Source: CAZAMT01 sp964486145 (GTDB lineage: Bacteria; Bacteroidota; Bacteroidia; Bacteroidales; JAAAOM01). Taken from it: DNA of 11,550 bases. Under the pieces are notes generated by a model. The model did not search any database. It was not told the origin of the DNA and saw nothing but the letters and a program-made list of their open reading frames with translations. The position numbers were made by a program, and so were the translations under genes. Location: NCBI GenBank assembly GCA_964486145.1, contig CAZAMT010000122.1, positions 1 through 11,550 on the forward strand, in the 5' to 3' direction. The stretch's first letter is position 1, and each line of letters opens with the position of its first letter. Below, in pieces: positions 7,115-11,550 of the stretch.

Positions 7115-7197
7115 AGGGAAATTAGTTTGAATTGGATGAATGGGTTTTTGGAATTGTGCTGTTTTCTTGTTTTGTGCAATGGGACACCCAATTAATA

Positions 7198-7297
7198 NNN
7201 NNNNNNNNNNNNNNNNNNNNNNNNNNNNNNNNNNNNNNNNNNNNNNNNNNNNNNNNNNNNNNNNNNNNNNNNNNNNNNNNNNNNNNNNNNNNNNNNN
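7198..7297. other. Assembly gap (100 N)
   Basis: Exactly 100 N, the usual placeholder for a scaffold join of unknown length. The real distance between the HEAT gene and the TPR gene, and any gene between them, cannot be known from this window. Open frames crossing the N run are artefacts. Confidence 0.98.
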
Positions 7298-7510
7298 CTT
7301 AATCGAATCCGTAAAGAATACCACTGTTTTTAAAATAATTTCTTGCGGATTTTGGGGTTTACATAAAAAATTTAAAAAGCCACTATTTCTTTCTTTTGCA
7401 ACAAAGTAAATGCATTTCGAAAAGGATTTTCAAACTCATAAGAATAAGGTTGGTGATTTTGTTACGCGGATGCATCATCATTTGCGCCAATCCTCATTGC
7501 GAACCATTTG
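7298..7510. other. Non-coding AT-rich stretch downstream of the TPR gene
   Basis: No supportable gene, RNA or named element. The only structure seen is a 7-bp inverted repeat TCATTGC (7494-7500) / GCAATGA (7517-7523) with a 16-base loop, overlapping the end of the TPR gene. It has no T-run, so I do not call it a terminator. Confidence 0.6.
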
Positions 7511-8710
7511 TTATTGGCAATGATTGATTAGAAGTTCTTTTGCTTTTCGGGAACCATGTCTGCCGGCTTTTTCCCAATCGGAACAGGCTCCACTGGCATC
7601 ACCCGTTGCCTGCCGGGAAAGACCTTTGTAAAGGTATGCATTGGCCAACTTCGGATTTAAATCCAATGCCATTGAATAATCCCTGATGGCATATTTGTAT
7701 GTTTTCACCTGGTAGTAGGTATTTCCCCTTGCTTCGTAATAAGCTGCTTTGTTTTTATTCTTTTCAAGGCACTTATTGTAATAAATGACTGCATCGAGGT
7801 ATCTCTCGAAATCAAAATACATGTTTCCGCACTGAAAAAGGGCATCTTCCTCATCCGGGAAATAGGAGAGGTATTTTTTTATATCTTCCTCAGCCCTTTC
7901 CATATTCTTATTTTTTTGATATGCCAGTGATCGCACTTTTCGCAATTCAAGATTTTGTGGTTCGAGATCCATTGCCTGATTCAGGTCGTTGATTGCATCT
8001 GCATATTTTTCCAGTTCGAGATATATCGTTGCACGTCCGGTATAATAATCTGCAGTGCGCGAATTCAGTTGAATTGCCTTGCTGTAATCCTTTTCGGCTT
8101 TGGGATAATTAAGCAACGCTGAATATACTTTTGCACGCGCAGCATACAACTCATGGTTTCTTGAACTGCTTTTAATCTCTTCGTTGATACGATTCAGTGC
8201 CTGTTGGTATTTTCCGTATTTTATCAAATATTCAACCTCAGATACTGCGTAATCTCGTTTGGAATACCAATCCTTTTTCCAGAATTCAACCCAGCTTTTT
8301 GTTTCATGGTATTTTTTAAATGCAGGATCAAATTTTATTTCACTCTCGCTTTGTTTGTATCTCGATTTCAAATGCGCCTCTAAGTGTTGATACATTTTTT
8401 TTGTATCATCAACTTTTGCATATGCTTTGGCAAGTTGTAAATCAGCAATGTTACTTTTCAGTTGGTTTGCCTGTTTAAAATCATTGATTGCCTCGTAATA
8501 ATCGGTATTTTGGTAAAGTGCTTCACCGCGCATCAAAAAATTTTTTTCTTCGTATTTATCGGATTCAATGAGCTGGGAAAAAAGGTTCACGGCTGATGCA
8601 TATTCCTCTTTTTCAATCAACACTGTTCCTTGTAAATAGAGATCTTCATGGTTTTGACCAAATGCAGAAACCATCAGGAGCAGAAATAATATTTGCAGTA
8701 TCGTTTTCAT
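7511..8710 (-). CDS. Secreted or periplasmic TPR-repeat protein
   Basis: A 399-residue protein with an N-terminal signal peptide (MKTILQILFLLLMVSAFG, cleavage probably near residues 16-18, mature end beginning at Q19). No lipobox cysteine is present, so it should be a soluble exported protein. The rest is mostly tetratricopeptide repeats, two to three near residues 20-130. After a basic, aromatic linker (YKQSESEIKF to KKDWYSKRDYAV), about six more run from 150 to 375. Typical units read NYPKAEKDYSKAIQLN, KYADAINDLNQAMDLEP and TYKYAIRDYSMALDLNP. The tail GDASGACSDWEKAGRHGSRKAKELL..HC is a common ending of Bacteroidota TPR proteins. Its ATG directly follows the stop of the T9SS cargo gene, so it is translationally coupled. 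It may bind or escort that cargo, but this is inference from linkage only. Confidence 0.92.
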   Translation of the reverse strand: MKTILQILFLLLMVSAFGQNHEDLYLQGTVLIEKEEYASAVNLFSQLIESDKYEEKNFLMRGEALYQNTDYYEAINDFKQANQLKSNIADLQLAKAYAKVDDTKKMYQHLEAHLKSRYKQSESEIKFDPAFKKYHETKSWVEFWKKDWYSKRDYAVSEVEYLIKYGKYQQALNRINEEIKSSSRNHELYAARAKVYSALLNYPKAEKDYSKAIQLNSRTADYYTGRATIYLELEKYADAINDLNQAMDLEPQNLELRKVRSLAYQKNKNMERAEEDIKKYLSYFPDEEDALFQCGNMYFDFERYLDAVIYYNKCLEKNKNKAAYYEARGNTYYQVKTYKYAIRDYSMALDLNPKLANAYLYKGLSRQATGDASGACSDWEKAGRHGSRKAKELLINHCQ

Positions 8711-11356
8711 CTAATTTTCAATATTAAATGGCCGTGCTTCATCGGAACTATACACATGGATAAACCCGGTAATGTTACGCAGCATAATTCCTGATAATCG
8801 TGGTTCATAAACATCACATATGTAATAGTAAACACCTGAAGGTACTATTTTATTGTTATCCTGGTGCCGGCCATCCCAGTTAATATCGGGGTCGGTCGTC
8901 TCAAAAATTAATTTCCCCCAACGGTTGTAAATTTTCATGTCAACTTCCTTGACATAGTTGTTGGTGTTTACAGATTTATACACATCATTTATATTGTCTC
9001 CGTTTGGGGTAAAGACATTGGGTAATTTATAAATATTACAGTTGTCAACACACAATTTTATTGAGCCGGTGCTTTCGTTCTGATAAAAATCTACTGCTGT
9101 TACCCGATAACATCCGGCAAGCGATACCGCGCTTTGATGTACATACCTGAATACACTGTTATCATCTGTGGTATGGATGATTTGCATGGTATCAAAATCA
9201 TTCGGACTAAAATATATGTTAAAATATTCAATGTCATTCACATCACAGTCTGGCGGTAGTTGCCAGGTAAGCAGGTTGAATCCCGAATCGCACAAAGACT
9301 CAACCGTTAAAATGGGTTGACATGGTGGCACCGTATCTACCGGTGTTACCGAGCCGGGGTGTGTTTTATTGATGGTCAGGTACTCAACGGAGTCAGCTAT
9401 ATACTGGCTTAATCCCGTTAAGCGATAGTGATAGGTTTCACCGTTTTCGAGATTGGAATGCACGTAAGTGTTCGTTCCGGTCATTACATCCAGAAATTCC
9501 AGTTCGGTCTGGTCATCCCTTCTTGTGAAAATGGAATCTTCAATGTTCCTCCACGGTGTATTTTTTTGATAAGATACGATAACAGCATTGTCAACGCCCA
9601 ACAGATCAAGCCAGGTGCTTGATGCGATTCCTCCATTGCTTGCCAGTTCGAGTTGCCCGGTAGATGCATCGGTATAGTACAGGTCTACCCGGTAATAATA
9701 GGGATATTCAATGGTATTGATGTTGTCATCACTAAATACAGTATCATTTAAATCAGTATAAGTTGAGAGTTGTTGGTAGTTTGTTATATCTTCGGGCAAG
9801 GCACGGAATATCCTGTACTCGTAAGGTTCCCCCCCGTTTAATGAATCCAGCATGGTAACCGATGGTTTTAACCAGCTTACCCGGATTTCACCGTTTTGTT
9901 CATCCACTTCCTCCACACTCACCTGAACGATGGAAGGAAATCCCTGCAGTAATGCGGAACAAACCAATTCTGATGGAATTGAACGTGCTCCGTTATCAAA
10001 AACGGCAACAACAAGGTAGCAATACAACTGGCCTTGTTCCAGTTGGCCACTTAATCGCGAATCAACATAGCGAAACGTGTTCGGGTCATCCACTTCACCA
10101 ATTTTTTCGAAATTCAACAGGGGAGGTATTTCATTGGAACATGAATCCGGCTTAAAATCAACAAATCCTTTCCGGCGGTATATTTCAAAACCATCAATAT
10201 TGGAACAGGCATAAGGATCCCAGGTAATGGTAATGGATTCGGTTTGCGGGAACGCGTTTAAATTTTCCGGTGGCGGACCAAGCACCTGTATCGAGAAATT
10301 GTCAATATCAATGGTTTTAAGGGTGTCTTCGAGGTTCAAAGCATTCAAATCCTCAGCTTTCACAACTACATAATACAATGCATCCCTGACATGCTCGCAA
10401 GTGGTATTCCAGGAAAATAATGACCGGCTGAATCCGTCAGCAGAAGAATCGGATTGGAATCTTGCCGGTGAAATATCCATTTCAAAGGGGCCGCCAATAG
10501 CCGATTGTTTCAGGATGTCGCCATCGGCATCCGTAGCTGATATCAGGTAACCAATGCTATCTCCGGCTATAGCACAAAAATCCGGAATGGGATCATTGAC
10601 GGGCGGGGTGTTGTTGGTTCGCACTACTTCAATCTGCATATCGCGTATGATGTTTCCGATACGCACGCCGTTTCTCCACTCGGTAATGTTCATGGCAATG
10701 TTATAAATACCGGTTTTTACCGGACTGTCCCAAACAAGGTCACCCGTGATGGAATCAACATACAATTGATTTGAAGCCTCGGGGAATACATAGTTATCAA
10801 TGGGAATTCCGTCTTCACCCGTGCATACAGTGAGGCTGTATGAAAGTGAATCACCATCGTAATCAAAGGCTGCTGGATTATGTATAAATTGCTGATTAAG
10901 AGCTGCTTTGTCGATTGGGTAATTCAGGAGAACCGGGGTGTTATTAAATCCAACATTCGGATTGATAACCAGTGTTGTTTTTACGGAAAAAATCACATTT
11001 ACCGAATTGGGTATGTTTTGAACACCCAGGTTCCGGTTGGGATCCTGCACTATGATGTCATAGCTTCCGGGGCCCGGAAAAGTGTGACGAGCGGTGTACA
11101 CATTTTTTTTATATAAATCGGGCAAGATGGTTTCGCTGATACGTCCTGCCACGGAAATGGTATTATCACCCCACATGACCTCAAGCTGGTTGCGGTCGGC
11201 TGCGCTGCGGATATAGGTGAATGTGGTGATGGTTATTTCGTAGGTAAGCTGACTGATTTGCCGGTAGGTGATTTCGCCGGCCCGGTTGTGCGTAGCCTTA
11301 GTTTCCGGCAGGATTGAAACGGTTAGAATAAGTAATATGTAAAAAAATTTTTTCAT
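8711..11356 (-). CDS. T9SS-exported multidomain surface protein with type B C-terminal domain
   Basis: An 881-residue protein. The signal peptide MKKFFYILLILTVSILPETKA probably cleaves after A21, leaving a mature N-terminus THNRAGEITYRQ, a start I recognise from large Bacteroidota surface proteins. Residues to about 250 form beta-rich modules. Around 250-350 lies a cadherin-like part (DFCAIAGDSIGYLISATDADGD). From about 360 to 765 there are three to four fibronectin-III-like modules, with patterns such as SITITWDPYACSNIDGFEIYRR, GEIRVSWLKP and FNLLTWQLPP. The C-terminal part, NVFTPNGDNIND from N780, NRWGKLIFE from 811, WDGRHQDN and PSGVYYYICDV, is the gliding-motility-type (type B) sorting domain recognised by the T9SS. 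It is therefore expected across the outer membrane, on the surface or released. Role unknown: adhesion or structural is plausible. The last residues (HVYSSDEARPFNIEN) run past the usual end of the domain. Confidence 0.93.
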   Translation of the reverse strand: MKKFFYILLILTVSILPETKATHNRAGEITYRQISQLTYEITITTFTYIRSAADRNQLEVMWGDNTISVAGRISETILPDLYKKNVYTARHTFPGPGSYDIIVQDPNRNLGVQNIPNSVNVIFSVKTTLVINPNVGFNNTPVLLNYPIDKAALNQQFIHNPAAFDYDGDSLSYSLTVCTGEDGIPIDNYVFPEASNQLYVDSITGDLVWDSPVKTGIYNIAMNITEWRNGVRIGNIIRDMQIEVVRTNNTPPVNDPIPDFCAIAGDSIGYLISATDADGDILKQSAIGGPFEMDISPARFQSDSSADGFSRSLFSWNTTCEHVRDALYYVVVKAEDLNALNLEDTLKTIDIDNFSIQVLGPPPENLNAFPQTESITITWDPYACSNIDGFEIYRRKGFVDFKPDSCSNEIPPLLNFEKIGEVDDPNTFRYVDSRLSGQLEQGQLYCYLVVAVFDNGARSIPSELVCSALLQGFPSIVQVSVEEVDEQNGEIRVSWLKPSVTMLDSLNGGEPYEYRIFRALPEDITNYQQLSTYTDLNDTVFSDDNINTIEYPYYYRVDLYYTDASTGQLELASNGGIASSTWLDLLGVDNAVIVSYQKNTPWRNIEDSIFTRRDDQTELEFLDVMTGTNTYVHSNLENGETYHYRLTGLSQYIADSVEYLTINKTHPGSVTPVDTVPPCQPILTVESLCDSGFNLLTWQLPPDCDVNDIEYFNIYFSPNDFDTMQIIHTTDDNSVFRYVHQSAVSLAGCYRVTAVDFYQNESTGSIKLCVDNCNIYKLPNVFTPNGDNINDVYKSVNTNNYVKEVDMKIYNRWGKLIFETTDPDINWDGRHQDNNKIVPSGVYYYICDVYEPRLSGIMLRNITGFIHVYSSDEARPFNIEN

Positions 11357-11424
11357 TGAAATCGATGAACGAAGGTAAATAAATCTGTCGATAAAATGGT
11401 AACTCTCATTTGTTAAAAGTTTTT

Positions 11425-11441
11425 GTGTTGTTGTACAACAC
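11425..11441. repeat. Perfect hairpin upstream of the T9SS operon
   Basis: GTGTTGT (11425-11431) and ACAACAC (11435-11441) are perfect complements around a 3-base loop. The same bases also give a 12-bp perfect palindrome, TGTTGTACAACA (11429-11440), which could be a dimeric protein site. It lies about 70 bp upstream of the cargo gene start, within reach of a promoter. No adjacent T-run makes it a convincing terminator. Confidence 0.4.
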
Positions 11442-11450
11442 CCCGGCTGG

Positions 11451-11495
11451 TTTTTGGTTTACAATTTTTGTAAGCAACAAAAAATGAACCAAAAA
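11451..11495. repeat. Imperfect long inverted repeat at the window edge
   Basis: TTTTTGGTT (11451-11459) is the exact reverse complement of AACCAAAAA (11487-11495). Inside it TTTTTG (11465-11470) pairs with CAAAAA (11478-11483), with mismatches and one bulge between, giving about 18 paired positions around a 7-base loop. The arms are A/T-rich, so some pairing comes from composition. It may be the terminator of a gene beyond the right edge or a small mobile-type repeat; I cannot tell which. Confidence 0.35.
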
Positions 11496-11550
11496 AGGTG
11501 GGTGATAAAGAGAAATCTATTTGTTTTACAGTTCTAAAAAGACAGAATCA

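Noticed and set aside
6935..7409. Open frames on both strands running across or beside the N block
   Set aside because: They depend on undetermined bases or lie in the repeat mosaic, and their translations are low-quality repeat readings.
7494..7523. 7-bp inverted repeat as terminator of the TPR gene
   Set aside because: It overlaps the stop codon, has a 16-base loop and lacks a T-run on the minus strand.
11370..11377. TACCTTCG on the minus strand as promoter of the T9SS operon
   Set aside because: One mismatch to TAnnTTTG, no -33 element, and a leader of only about 8 nt.

Overview
The window looks like a chromosomal scaffold piece from a member of the Bacteroidota. Four things point there. 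One is a serC-serA-DUF1015 cluster whose SerA has the short, lysine-type active site. Another is a secreted protein ending in a type B C-terminal domain of the type IX secretion system (T9SS), found only in that phylum. The others are TAnnTTTG-type -7 promoter boxes and starts without a clear Shine-Dalgarno sequence. A run of exactly 100 N at 7198-7297 marks a scaffold join of unknown true length, as in a draft or metagenome assembly. The order or genus cannot be told from this.

Layout. Positions 46-3389 (+) hold the serine-biosynthesis cluster: phosphoserine aminotransferase (serC), 3-phosphoglycerate dehydrogenase (serA) and a DUF1015 protein. A terminator-like hairpin lies between serA and the DUF1015 gene. 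The DUF1015 gene converges on malate dehydrogenase (mdh, 3474-4403, -), with an inverted repeat between them. A 284-bp divergent intergenic region separates mdh from yggS (PLP homeostasis). It carries one promoter box facing each way and a 14-bp palindrome just before yggS. yggS is followed 11 bp later by a dihydroorotate-dehydrogenase-like flavoprotein gene of unknown role. A small HEAT-repeat gene (6378-6896, -) converges on that pair.

Positions 6897-7510 carry no gene I can support. They hold a dispersed-repeat mosaic of CAC..AG-type units, the N gap, and about 210 bp of plain AT-rich sequence. The right third is a two-gene minus-strand operon. An 881-aa T9SS cargo protein with fibronectin-type modules (8711-11356) is followed, with the stop codon touching the next start codon, by a 399-aa secreted TPR protein (7511-8710). 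The last 190 bp, upstream of that operon, contain two inverted repeats.

Most of the window is core metabolism. The least explained parts are the DUF1015 protein tied to serine synthesis, the hairpin in front of it, the DHOD-like protein that seems to lack the normal catalytic loop, and the secreted T9SS/TPR pair. I found no CRISPR array, tRNA, rRNA, transposase, phage gene or defence system.
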